DNA from: Lactifluus volemus
Lineage: Eukaryota > Basidiomycota > Agaricomycetes > Russulales > Russulaceae
Reading direction: 5' to 3'
Length of the DNA stretch: 64,000 nt
NCBI GenBank assembly: GCA_022376515.1
Contig: WTXI01000038.1
Span: 186,001 to 250,000 of the forward strand
Shown: in pieces, positions 23,646 through 32,847 of the stretch
Position numbering within the stretch: the stretch's first letter is position 1
Layout: each line of letters begins with the position of its first letter
Program-made: the position numbers and the translations under genes
The notes under the pieces: generated by a model
Databases searched by the model: none
Told to the model about the DNA's origin: nothing
Seen by the model: the letters and a program-made list of their open reading frames with translations, nothing else

Positions 23646-24719
23646 ATTGTGAGACAAATCTCACGCGCTCTCATTGCCCACTCTCCCAACCTCGTCACTG
23701 AATATGTTCCATTGGTGCAACCCCATACACAGGCTCCTGTCGTGGCTAGAGAACATGAATGTCTAGGTGTGTGAAAGTACGCTCCGCACCTTGTCTTCAT
23801 CTCGCTCACCTATGTAATCTCTTTGAACACGAGCACTTCTATGCGGGGACCGATGATTCCGAAGAATAGCACGACGAACAACTTGATGATGACCTAACGG
23901 AAGTGACGATACACCGGGCTCAGCCGCACCGCACCTCGCACTTTCCCCGCGCACACTTCGTATCTGCCATCGTTTGCTCGCTTCGCTTATCGCGGACTTT
24001 ACGCCCGTACTATTCACTGTCGGTGCTGCATCGCACATGGCGTGCACGGACATCGTTGCGGATCGCTGGATAAGCGATGTGATTACCCTGCGCTCACCGA
24101 CGGTGTGATTACCCTGCGCTCGCCGACGGCGGGGTGGGGCGGCCTCTCGAGACCCTCGCTCGCATCACGGCCTGGCCCTGGAATGAGAAGGGTGTGTGTG
24201 ATGAGTGTGTGGAGAGTATGAGGGCAGAGTGGAGTGAGATGGCGAACAAGGTCTGGGAGAAGGTCAGTGGATGGGTTGAAGAGGCCGAGAAGGAGTTTTG
24301 CAGGGACTAGACACGTTTTCTAGACGCTGCCTGAGATATACCTCTACACAATTCCTTCTTCCCGAAGCTGTGAGATATGCTGCGTATCATACCCCAGCTC
24401 ACACAATACCTGTTCATGTTTATTAAAAATCATCCATTAGTGAGTAGGTCATGATGTGGCCGCACCTCGTCAGTATGCTCGGAAAGCCATGGCGGAGGTC
24501 GGGTCACTGGCATCTTCATTCCGTTGTATGTGACAGCGGGTGCCAGCAACTTGATCTTTCCTGCGCGCGGGTGCTATGCGCGATTTGAGAAGCTGTATGA
24601 AAACGGAGACAACCTAAGGAATCCTTACTTCGACTTCCACAACTACACCACGTGCAATTGCTTGAGGGTGGTCGAACGTCTGCTGAAACTACTTAGTTTC
24701 GTGCCCGTAACCGCCTGAA
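23646..24719. other. Interior of the TIR element, unassigned, with a possible gene 3' end
   Basis: No complete gene. On the + strand a frame ending at the TAG 24308-24310 reads CDECVESMRAEWSEMANKV and on to EEAEKEFCRD, an acidic/aromatic tail of the sort found at the C-terminus of basidiomycete BTB-like proteins; this resemblance is weak and no BTB core is visible. A 30-bp segment (GTGATTACCCTGCGCTC...) is tandemly duplicated at about 24078-24135. From 24320 to 24719 nothing is recognised. Confidence 0.3.
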
Positions 24720-25400
24720 TCGACGCTTACCCGAGTCCGTCGAACAGGTAAAGGAGCTGCAGCGGCGCGACTTGCCGCCTCTTTGTCCTCGGCGCGCTTC
24801 TTTGCCAGCGCCTGACGCTCGCTCCAAGTCATCCTTCTGCCGGAACCTGATCCAGGGCACGGAGAAGTAACTGATTGCGCAGCGAAAGGGGCTTGAGTAT
24901 GCGCCTCGAATGGATTGTTTAATTTCCTGGGCGGGGAGTGACACAAGTGTGTAGGCCATACCCTATGCAAGATGAAAGAATTGAGCGGAGAATTGGGAAG
25001 ACGAATAGATCGTGCGACTTACGACGGGGCCAATATGATCGTCTTCAGGGCTTGGTGGGGACGTTCGAGGTAGGAACAGTCACAGACTCGGAGTGAGTTG
25101 GTACGGAACGTGAAGTGGCCACTACGGTCAGAAGTGGAGGTGTAGCAGTGATGACCTGCTTCGGCGCATCCCAGGTGCCTGTAGGTACCTGCGCGGCAGC
25201 GGTTGCACTGCCGACGGTGGTTGTACGAACGGTTGAACCTTGTGCAGCAGAGATAACTGCGGAGGGACGTGGAGCAGCGCTAGAGAACGGTACGATTGAG
25301 CACCATGCGAAGTAACGGACTCATCCTTCTCGTCTTCTTGCGGCGGTGTGGCTATGTACGGAGTAGGTGAGGGTGCTTTCAGAACCGGGTGTCTTGCCAT
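24720..25400 (-). pseudogene. Captured fragment of an Abp1/drebrin-like actin-binding protein gene
   Basis: On the minus strand the segment near 25035-25070 reads SPPSPEDDHIGPV. After a well-formed intron (25022-24963, GTAAGT..CATAG, 60 nt) it continues with MAYTLVSLPA, then after a frame shift RKLNNPFEA and GSGSGRRMTWSERQALAKK with a RAEDKEAASRAAAA tail. The order EDDxIGPVGTAYTPV, KKLxNPF, LTWSERQALAKK, acidic-basic coiled stretch is that of fungal Abp1 (cortical actin patch protein) from memory. The ADF-homology and SH3 ends are missing and the frame is broken, so this is a passenger host-gene piece inside the transposon. The upstream Pro/Ser/Thr-rich part to 25400 is probably the same gene. 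Confidence 0.5.
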
Positions 25401-26952
25401 GGGAACCTAAGCATTGACTGCATCAGATGGAACGTCTAAGCAAAGGCCGAACGAGGCTTTTAACTGTAATAGATAAAGTCGTCATACCATGTAATTTCAT
25501 ATTTGGGAAATGATGATTTGCTGCGTAGATAGTTCTTCTGCTGAAGGATCTGAAGCGATAATGGTAGTCAATTGATATGTCTGCTGAGTGAGTAGTGGTA
25601 AAGCGTTAGTATGGGAGGCTGTGGAGGCACGGGCCCTGCTGCACTGCGTATGGCAGCAATATCGACCTTGCCAACGGGGTGTAATTGGTACGAACCGGTG
25701 CAATTGGTTTGAACTTGCACGTAGTCTCGTTATGAGCAGAATACTTGGCATCCGACATGGACTTGATGCGAGACATGATTGACATCGGACTAGAATTAGA
25801 TCAGGAAAAAGGATGGGAAGCAAAGAAAGACAAAGTAATGAACCTCATTGCATGCGCTGATCACGACATGGGTAAACAAGCGACAGCAGAAAAATGTGTG
25901 TGGAATAAACCCTTTTTCACCTCCGGGACGCCATCACCACACCAATTGATCTGCACAAACTTGGGCAACTTGCAGGTGAGCATCTAAAGTGACTCAAGGG
26001 GGATGAGCCACCTTATCAGCATTAAAGGGAAAAGGTTATCAATAGTAGGCTGTTGGCAATGGCAGCCTTAAGGACAGTAGTGGTGACAGGAGGGGATGCA
26101 GCCGCTGGTGACGTGTCGAAATCTCTAAGTTGGTGAGATCAACCAGTCCACTGGTACACGTGACACTTTATTTGCATTTATTTATCTCTATTTGCTTGTT
26201 TTGCATCGGTTGATTTTTCGCCCACTGCCAGCGATACCCGACGCTTCACTTCACTTCTTACTTTCTTCTTCCTATGAGAGCAACCACTCTGAGTGAGTTT
26301 TTCCCTCTTTCCTTTGCCATTTCTAGCACCTTCGTTGGGCTGAATTTTCTCTGGTTTATCCTTACCTACAACAAGGCTTCAAGCAATCCCAGGGGTCCAG
26401 TCCACTAGCAACGGCCTCAAAGACCCCATTGATTCGTCTTGCTGCGGCTTTTTTTTTTCTGCCACTTCATTGTATGCTGCCTTGCAGCTGCAGGTTGTTC
26501 AACAACAACAAATGTGTAGTTTTTATTTTGTGACCGTGGTTGCGACACATAGTGAAGCTCATTCACCAGGTACTGTACATGTCCCATCCAATCTTCGACG
26601 CAAGTGAGCTTGCCTGACCTGTGGGTTTGAACTTTCTTGTACATTATGTAGGCTGGCATTGGTACTCATACAGTCCTTCATGAAGAACATGAGCCTTTAT
26701 GGTGAGCATGCAGAGGTGTTCTCACTATTGACGAGGATTCAAAGGACACGGCTTAGGACATAAGACCGTGGTATCTTGATCCCCTTCTGCCTCATGCTTG
26801 ATGGTAATGAGTTCCGTAGCGTGCTCACTGTGCAAGCCTCATTCGATGGAATGCTGAGCCTTGAACATCAACGTGATTGCGAAACCTTGGTGTGTGCCCT
26901 CCTGTCTGTCCAGCCATGAGCCCACCTGCTGATCATGGGTGGCGCTGGTTGA
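25401..26952. other. Interior of the TIR element, no gene supported
   Basis: Only short frames in both strands. A T/C-rich stretch at about 26210-26330 followed by a GTGAGT...TCTAG segment at 26296-26327 looks like a 5' leader with a small intron, but the frame stops soon after, so no gene is called. Confidence 0.3.
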
Positions 26953-27408
26953 TTGTTATTGCCTCTGACCATCATACCAGGGAAGGAGGAAGGTATCCCA
27001 ATGGACGAGGAAGTTATCGGCAATCGCATACGTCTGGTGTATCCATTGGAACTCATTCAGCACCGTGGACTCTGCTGGACTATACGCATCTTTGCAAGAC
27101 AACCGTTGTGGCATTTACTCGACAACCGGGTCGCTGACATTCGTGATCATGCACTTGCAGACGGTCGTCTCTGTCGCCCAGCATTCGAGGCAGGCCTCAG
27201 GATGCAGTCTAGCATGCAAGAAATCCGCTTGCGGGAGCATGCTTACCACTTTGATCCCCACTGGCGAACAGCGAAACACGCCCAAGCAAAGAAGTTGGCA
27301 GGTTCATTTGAAATCACAAGCGGTACGTCATTCGCTTATTGGACACAACGTCATGTCCTCCCTCTCCCCTTGGCAACTGTCACTGATCCACTTCGCCTGC
27401 ATAGGTGA
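26953..27408 (+). CDS. Unrecognised open frame in the TIR element
   Basis: 151 codons with a protein-like composition (no low complexity): the middle reads ELIQHRGLCWTIRIFARQ, later DIRDHALADGRL and REHAYHFDPHWRTAKHAQ. I do not recognise the family. It may be the remnant of a transposase or of a further captured host exon; the upstream sequence does not extend the frame. The two other + frames are also open over parts of this interval, which lowers confidence. Confidence 0.3.
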   Translation: MLLPLTIIPGKEEGIPMDEEVIGNRIRLVYPLELIQHRGLCWTIRIFARQPLWHLLDNRVADIRDHALADGRLCRPAFEAGLRMQSSMQEIRLREHAYHFDPHWRTAKHAQAKKLAGSFEITSGTSFAYWTQRHVLPLPLATVTDPLRLHR

Positions 27409-28097
27409 GGTCGTGTGGGGCCAACTGGCTGCGTTTGTCTCAGGAATGAAATCAAGTTCATGAGATGTTGAATACCTGAACAACCCCCGCGTGTTGCCAT
27501 GGCGTTTTCGAGCAGCGGCGCGACCCGGCATATGGCACGTACCCTGTTTCCTTCCCCCCCCTTTATACTGCTGACAGCTGTCTGTCATCCTTCCATACTT
27601 TTACCAAACAGGTTACACGTGTGAACGCCGCTCCGGCACCATTCACCATTTCAAAACCAACGGGATTCCTCCTTCACCATGCCCAGCTATGTCACTTTGT
27701 TGGCAAGGAGTGGGCGATCAGGCGGGGTAGGCGGAAGGAGTAACGCTGTAGGAGAAGAGCGCTGGGACCTGTTTGGGTGTTATACAGTATCTACTTTTGT
27801 TATTGAACCTGGCCCCAAATATTATATATGCTTTATTCATTCCTTCCATTTCGTGTGCTTCAGTGTGAACTAGTACTAAATTAGTGATGATACTAGCACC
27901 AGGTGTGATACTACTGCTAGGTGAAAAACTAGCCCTAGGCATGAAACTAGAGCCAGATGCAATACTGGCACACCTAGAGCCAGTATTGTGCGTGCTGGCC
28001 TCGGCAAGTCCACTAGGTCTAGGTGCCAAACTTGGCAACTAGACGTGACTAGGTGACCTAGTCTAGTAACGCCAGTCACAATTTCGTTTTCCTGATG
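27409..28097. repeat. Right end of the TIR element with CTAG-rich repeats
   Basis: No gene. From about 27868 the sequence is dense in CTAGTA, CTAGCAC, CTAGGTG and CTAGAGCC motifs, mirroring the left end, and finishes in CGTTTTCCTGATG at 28085-28097. Confidence 0.6.
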
Positions 28098-28665
28098 ACT
28101 CATGCCACCTGTATTATCTCCAATTACCTGAACTGCGCTCCGTGTCTTCTATTACCTTCCTGATTTAGCTTGCCTCATATCGCCTTCTGTCTCTAGATGT
28201 GGTGATCTCGTGCCATTTATGTCGTCGTTCCCGCTGAATCGTTTCGGACAGCGTGCTGTGCCCCACACTGCACAGAAATCTTACTTTTTTTAGTTTCTTG
28301 GTTCTGTATCTTGGTCTTTATTATTTCTTTCACATCGTACTATTATACGGTTTATACCCCAACATTCCTGTGTTGACTCTCCAAGTTTGCACCCCCTTGT
28401 AAGTTATTATCACCTTACAAGTTCTTGAGCGGCTGTGCCGCTGAATTCCGCTAATTCAGACAAATACGGGAGGATTAGTAAGCAGGCGCCCCTCTGTTCG
28501 AAATGCCCTGTGATAGACGCCGGGAACATTGAACACTGAAAAGATGCAGAAGTATTGTGCACGCTTCTGCTGCAACCGATCAGACCTCTGGTCTGGACAA
28601 TCCTTGCATCGCGACCTTGTTCGACCTGGGATTCATCACACAGGCACGTGGGAAGGCCGTGAGAA
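28098..28665. repeat. Right half of the interrupted spacer before gene B relic 4
   Basis: Resumes the standard spacer with CTCATGCCACCTG exactly where 23488 left it. No gene seen. Confidence 0.8.
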
Positions 28666-30225
28666 ATGGGCACTAAGTTAGGCATCTCGTCCCCTGGGCA
28701 AGTGAGAGGGGAAGAAAGGACGAGTTATCATCGCTCTCGCCATCAACGGCATACACACACATGCATCACAGCCGTCCGCAGGAACGGATGTCGACGACCT
28801 CACCGTGTCCACTACCTCCCTCGTCGACCTCCTCTTCCAACGGACTCCCGACACCGAGCACGTCCGGGACGTCCACTCCCTGCTTCCCTCAACAACAGCC
28901 AGGAGCCGCCGCTACAGCCACTACACTCACCGAACCCGCACCCGGGCCCGCACCTGCTACGTCATCCGCGGCCGCCACCGCTACACCCGCTTTGCACGGG
29001 TGGGACACGCAGAGCATGCATGCCGACCCATTCCTGCCTCCTTTTGGAACTAGCCCCGGTCCTGGAAGCACTCCTGGCGCAACTGTGAAGTATTTGAAGG
29101 ATTTGGTACAGAATCGCATCAACGCTGACTATATGCGGACCGTACATGATGGGTGCGTGTCCGCTCCTCCCTTCATTTATTTTTTTGTTCTGGATTCTAT
29201 TGTCCCACGTGGAGCGGTGGTGGGTTGCGGCAGGCGATGTCATTGGTTTCATACGATCATAGTGTCGCGGGTGGAACTCGATCGCGTGTTCGATAATACG
29301 GCGATGAAGAAGAGGTGCGTTTGTCCTCCGCTCCTTTTTTTGGTCTGAAAGGTCGCACTAATGTGAACCGATGGCTGGCCCTGCCCTGCATAGAACGCGT
29401 CGTTTCTCTATCCTCGCCATGTCACTATCATGATGTCTCACGACCAACAGATATCTCTCTTCGCCATCTGACCCATCGTTTAATCACTGCTTGTGCATTG
29501 TGCGTCGCCAGCGCCTCTGTAAACGTCAACAAAAGCGGTAAACAGGCGTAGGAGATTATATTCCCTGGGTGTGTCTGACACCTTGGATGCCTATCTTGCC
29601 ATTCAGTACATGGTACGTACCTGTCCGCTTCTCGCCCGAGCCACCACGGCTGACTGGTGAACCAACACCAACCTCAGCCCTTCTCCTACTATACCCCGAC
29701 TCTGCTCTCGCTTTTGGACGTATTTTACGCCAAGCTCCTCGGGCCCTCGCTCTTTCCGCACGCGTCACAACGTATGCTCGGCCTTCGCACCCCTACCCAG
29801 GCGTTTCTTACCTCTTCCATAATCAGACGTCGGCATCCCCCGCAGACGAGGCATTCTGGAGCGTCGCCCTCGGTTCGACGCCACTCGGCGGCACAATGGG
29901 CCCAGGTAGTCCCCCAGGTGCATTGAACAGTCCCCCGCCGAGCTGTACCCCGGCGCTCGGCGAGCATGTGCTCAAAGTGGGTGGAAAGTTCAAGATGCTT
30001 CCCCTTTTACGCTGCTACGGCAATTGGCTGAACTTGGAACTACTCTTGCGCATGCAGAAAATTATTTCTGTGCTCCTCAAGGAGCTTGACGTGTTTGCAC
30101 GGAACAACATTAAAGGCGAGCTCGCGTCGCTCGACCCGCTCTTGCATAACATCGGTGGGTGGAGTGTCCCTGTGGGCAATGGCGACGAACGACGGGCGAC
30201 GTATGAATTCGATCCGGAGCAGTAG
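28666..30225 (+). pseudogene. Gene B relic 4 (keeps the intact start exon)
   Basis: The start exon reads MGTKLGISSPGQ in 36 bases (28666-28701), one base longer than in the other relics, and joins in phase across a 70-nt intron (28702-28771) to the Pro/Ser/Thr-rich exon; this identifies the ancestral start. Lesions: two bases lost about 12-20 bases into exon 2, a large deletion after LAMSLS that leaves TGA and removes the DxLRAALNMLTEYEQ segment (about 29430-29460), and a TAA inside exon 5 near 29540. The 3' exons are well kept: SWTP/SCTPALGEHVLKV, then LISVLL-like KIISVLLKELDVFARN and YEFDPEQ before TAG at 30223-30225. It is followed by the zinc-finger module, as after relic 1. Confidence 0.75.
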
Positions 30226-30694
30226 TCCTTTTTGGTGGCGAGGTATTCGTTTTTGTATTTTTTCCTTTTTTTTTTCGTTCGTACCTTCAAACATAGAGTT
30301 TGCTGTGGTGGAGATGGTGTATTCCTGAGTGTTCGTTGACTCTTATTATCCCTTCCATTTCATTGTCCTGTACTATACTAAAAAGTCCACTTTTTTTTTG
30401 GAAGGAGAAAGTGGTGCTTACGTCACCTTGCGCCATACCCGCGGCACGATTTCACACGGGCGTTAATAACTTGACGCAAGACACGAGGACGACGTTACAA
30501 CAGTAAAAAGACAATTACATGAATCCAACAAACATTCAGACGTAGTAGCTGCCAGAGATACGGTGACCCGCCTAGTGATACAAAGAACTAAACAATATCC
30601 ACTAACTTCACGATTGTAAAATCTAGGTGAATACTGGGTGACATTCGATGGGAGGGAGGGGAGGGATTTTTAGCGCCTCTGGGGATCTCGGGAC
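30226..30694. other. Gene B relic 4 3' flank and zinc-finger 3' flank
   Basis: No gene. T-rich gene B 3' flank to about 30395, then the second copy of the zinc-finger module (compare 3250-3719), shortened by several deletions. Confidence 0.55.
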
Positions 30695-31118
30695 TCAGTC
30701 GTCAAAGACCGATGGCATGTGGTATTCATTTTGATGAGCTGGTAACAAACCAGGACGTCCCCTTGGCCATGTAAACCATAAGCAATTCGGACAGGTTCCT
30801 GGCCGCAAGTGTTTGTCTTTAAAGTGATGGGTCCGAGCCTTTTTCTGGCTGAAGCTGGCTCCACACTCGTCGTACTCGTACCTTCCTGTCCTTTGGGCAT
30901 CCTGGCCCACCGCAGCAGCTACATTCAACGCGATGCCAGTGGGAGAAACGACTGCTGTGCCTTGGCCGGATGATGCCGACATCTCACTAGAAATTCATTC
31001 ATTATTAATAACCTCCATCAATGAAGAGTGTGTAATAACAGGGCTTATTGGCACTTTGGTATGAATGCTACAAAGTGGACGATAAGGTAATGGAATGGGC
31101 TTGGAAGTCACGGGAGGC
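30695..31118 (-). pseudogene. Zinc-finger gene, second copy, broken
   Basis: Homologous to 3720-4466. Exon 2 keeps SSGQGTAVVSP and a finger region, but the first Cys of the first finger is replaced by Tyr (YEYDEC for CGEPGC), the N-terminal half of exon 2 is deleted, and the donor after the HTKVP codons reads ATAAGC in place of GTAAGC. Exon 1 is cut at about 31118, where unrelated GC-rich sequence begins. These losses make it non-functional as a copy of the 228-residue protein. Confidence 0.7.
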
Positions 31119-31345
31119 GAGGGCTCGTCGGCCCACTGTGTTCGTCATCCTTCTCATTGCCGACGGTCGAGCGTGCACTTGCGGAGATGGAGGGCGGTGG
31201 CGGCTCGGGGGCTGCCACGCCGAGCGCGGGGGTGGGGCTAGGCCAGCGCTCGGGCGCACCGATTGTTTTATTCGCTTTAATGTTTTTAACAAATTCAATT
31301 TTACCGTTACTGGGCTCATTTATTAGGTAGAAAAATAGGAGTAGA
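31119..31345 (+). other. GC-rich fragment with a Gly/Ala/Pro-rich frame, unknown origin
   Basis: No counterpart elsewhere in the window. A + frame from about 31138 reads SSSFSLPTVERALAEMEGG and continues Gly/Ala/Ser-rich to about 31262, then an AT-rich stretch to 31345. It may be an exon of another gene brought in by rearrangement; too short to identify. Confidence 0.3.
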
Positions 31346-31894
31346 TATCTGGTCTGGACAACCATTGCATCACAACCTTGTTCGACTTGGGATTCACCAG
31401 ATCTCATGCTCAAGCGCTCAAGCTCAAGACTCGGACGGAAGGGACAGACAGGTGGGAAGGCCGTGAGAAATGGGCGCGAGTTACGTCGCTGGGCAAGTGA
31501 GAGAGGGGAAGAAAGGACAAGTTATCATCGCCGTCGCCATCAATGGCATACACACACACGCATCACAGCCGCCCGCAGGGACGGCAATACCGACGACCTC
31601 ACCGTGTTCACTACCTCCCTCGTCGACCCCTTCCAACGGACTCCCGACACCGAGCACGTCCGGAACGTCCACTCCCTGCTTCCCTCAACAACAGCCAGGA
31701 GCAGCCGTTACAGCCACTACGCTCTCGTACCCGGGCCCGCACCTGCTGTGTCATCTGCGGCCGCCACCACTACATCCGCTTTGCGCGTGTGGGACACGCA
31801 GAGCATGCATGCCGACGTAATGGACCCATTACTGCCTCCTTTTGGAACTAGCCCCGGGTCTGGAAGCAGTCCTGGCGCGACGGTCGAGTATTTG
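31346..31894 (+). pseudogene. Gene B relic 5, truncated to its first two exons
   Basis: The spacer resumes at about 31346 with TCTGGTCTGGACAACC, then the start-exon context at 31470 (ATGGGCGCGAG, shortened) and the Pro/Ser/Thr exon. The homology ends abruptly in VEYLQ at about 31894, within the PGATVEYLRDLV segment, where it is fused to the CHAT 5' spacer. All later exons are missing, so this unit arose by a large deletion or unequal exchange between spacers. It is the second gene B copy between CHAT 4 and CHAT 5. Confidence 0.75.
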
Positions 31895-32728
31895 CAAGCC
31901 AGCCCCTGAAATATAGCGTGTGACATAGCATGACTGGGTAAAGGGTGTAACAAGGTGAACCTCACCATCTTGAATTTTGATCCCATCCCGCCTCGGGCAA
32001 GAGGTTTTACAAAAGTGGTGAAGCGAAGGTGGAAGGCTTCGGTGGCCACCTCAAGTTTATATCGCTTCCTGTCTATGTAAGCTGATCCAGGGTGGTGTTT
32101 TTTTTTTTTTTTTTGAATTGGGGTTTAGAGTCCCCGCGTATATTGCGACAAGACTAAGTTACACTGTACAAGGTACTACCTAAAGGAGACACGAGTAAGG
32201 AAACAGCGAAGGAAGGGAAAAAGCAAGGGATAGAATAAGGAAGGGAGATCCAGGGTGGTGATGTAAAGGGTCGCGGGAGGGGGACAAACTGAGTGGAAAG
32301 AACCAGATCGTTCCGTGACACGCCCAGGGGCCAGGGCCACCAGAAGGAGGATGAGGCATTTCCAACACGCACTCTACACGCCTTACGCGCCTCACCTTTA
32401 ATGGCTATTGTTGTACATGTGTTCCTTGAGAGTGTAGAGGTCTTCGCTACCTCTGTGCGTCAATAGTCGAATCATTTTCGCTAGTCCTACCTGACTCGGA
32501 GTCCTCATGCCAGCGTTCCCAATTAGTTTCAGTTGGCTTGCGCACACCTACAGGGTGACTGCACAATCTAGAACTTTCGTCATCAGCAAGGTTTAATTAA
32601 TTTTACGCCAGCATCTTCTGGCTAGACCTGTCAGCTCCTATGCGCGACATGTGGTATCCTGCATGACGCTACACTGGGCACTCATTTCATGGCTACGTGA
32701 ATTGCATGTTCACGGCCTGTCCAGCACG
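31895..32728. repeat. CHAT copy 5 5' spacer with a retroposon insertion
   Basis: Shared spacer, most like the one before CHAT copy 2 (GCGTGTGACATxGC segment near 31917, compare 6338). No gene. Interrupted by the insert at 32098-32246. Confidence 0.7.
32098..32246 (-). mobile_element. 5'-truncated poly(A) retroposon (LINE-like 3' end)
   Basis: 149 bp that are absent from other units, starting with a 17-base T run (a poly(A) tail read on the minus strand) and flanked by perfect 14-bp direct repeats GATCCAGGGTGGTG (32084-32097 and 32247-32260). On the minus strand the body ends GGGGACTCTAAACCCCAATTC just before the A run, a stem-loop-like tail. These are the hallmarks of target-primed reverse transcription; a Tad-like LINE tail is the likeliest source, but a SINE or processed RNA cannot be excluded. 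Confidence 0.8.
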
Positions 32729-32736
32729 TTAAATAT
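32729..32736 (+). promoter_or_regulatory. TATA-like box of CHAT copy 5
   Basis: TTAAATAT, 119 bp upstream of the ATG at 32848. Confidence 0.5.
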
Positions 32737-32847
32737 GGCCCCAACCGCGCACACATATCCCCTTTCCGACTCAAACTTGAATCTCATTCCCTTTCTATCC
32801 CAAGCCCTCCTCTGGCTGTTTGTGGTTTACTTTTTCGGAATTGAGCT

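Larger units (their letters stand above)
23489..28097. mobile_element. 4.6-kb TIR element with CTAG-rich ends, degenerate
   Basis: Comparison with uninterrupted units gives the empty site GCCGTCTCATGCC. Here CTC stands on both sides (23486-23488 and 28099-28101), a 3-bp duplication, with one extra A at 28098. The termini are inverted: CATCAGCAAAATG at the left, and CATCAGGAAAACG read from the right end on the other strand. Both subterminal regions (about 23517-23640 and 27868-28075) are crowded with short CTAG-containing repeats. The 3-bp duplication and clustered subterminal repeats recall CACTA/EnSpm-like fungal elements, but the ends do not read CACTA and no transposase could be recognised, so the superfamily is open. 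The interior holds host-gene pieces. Confidence 0.75.

Noticed and set aside
26877..27137. Second overlapping frame in the 4.6-kb element as a transposase
   Set aside because: No catalytic DDE/D-type pattern or known signature could be seen; overlaps a better frame at 26953-27408.
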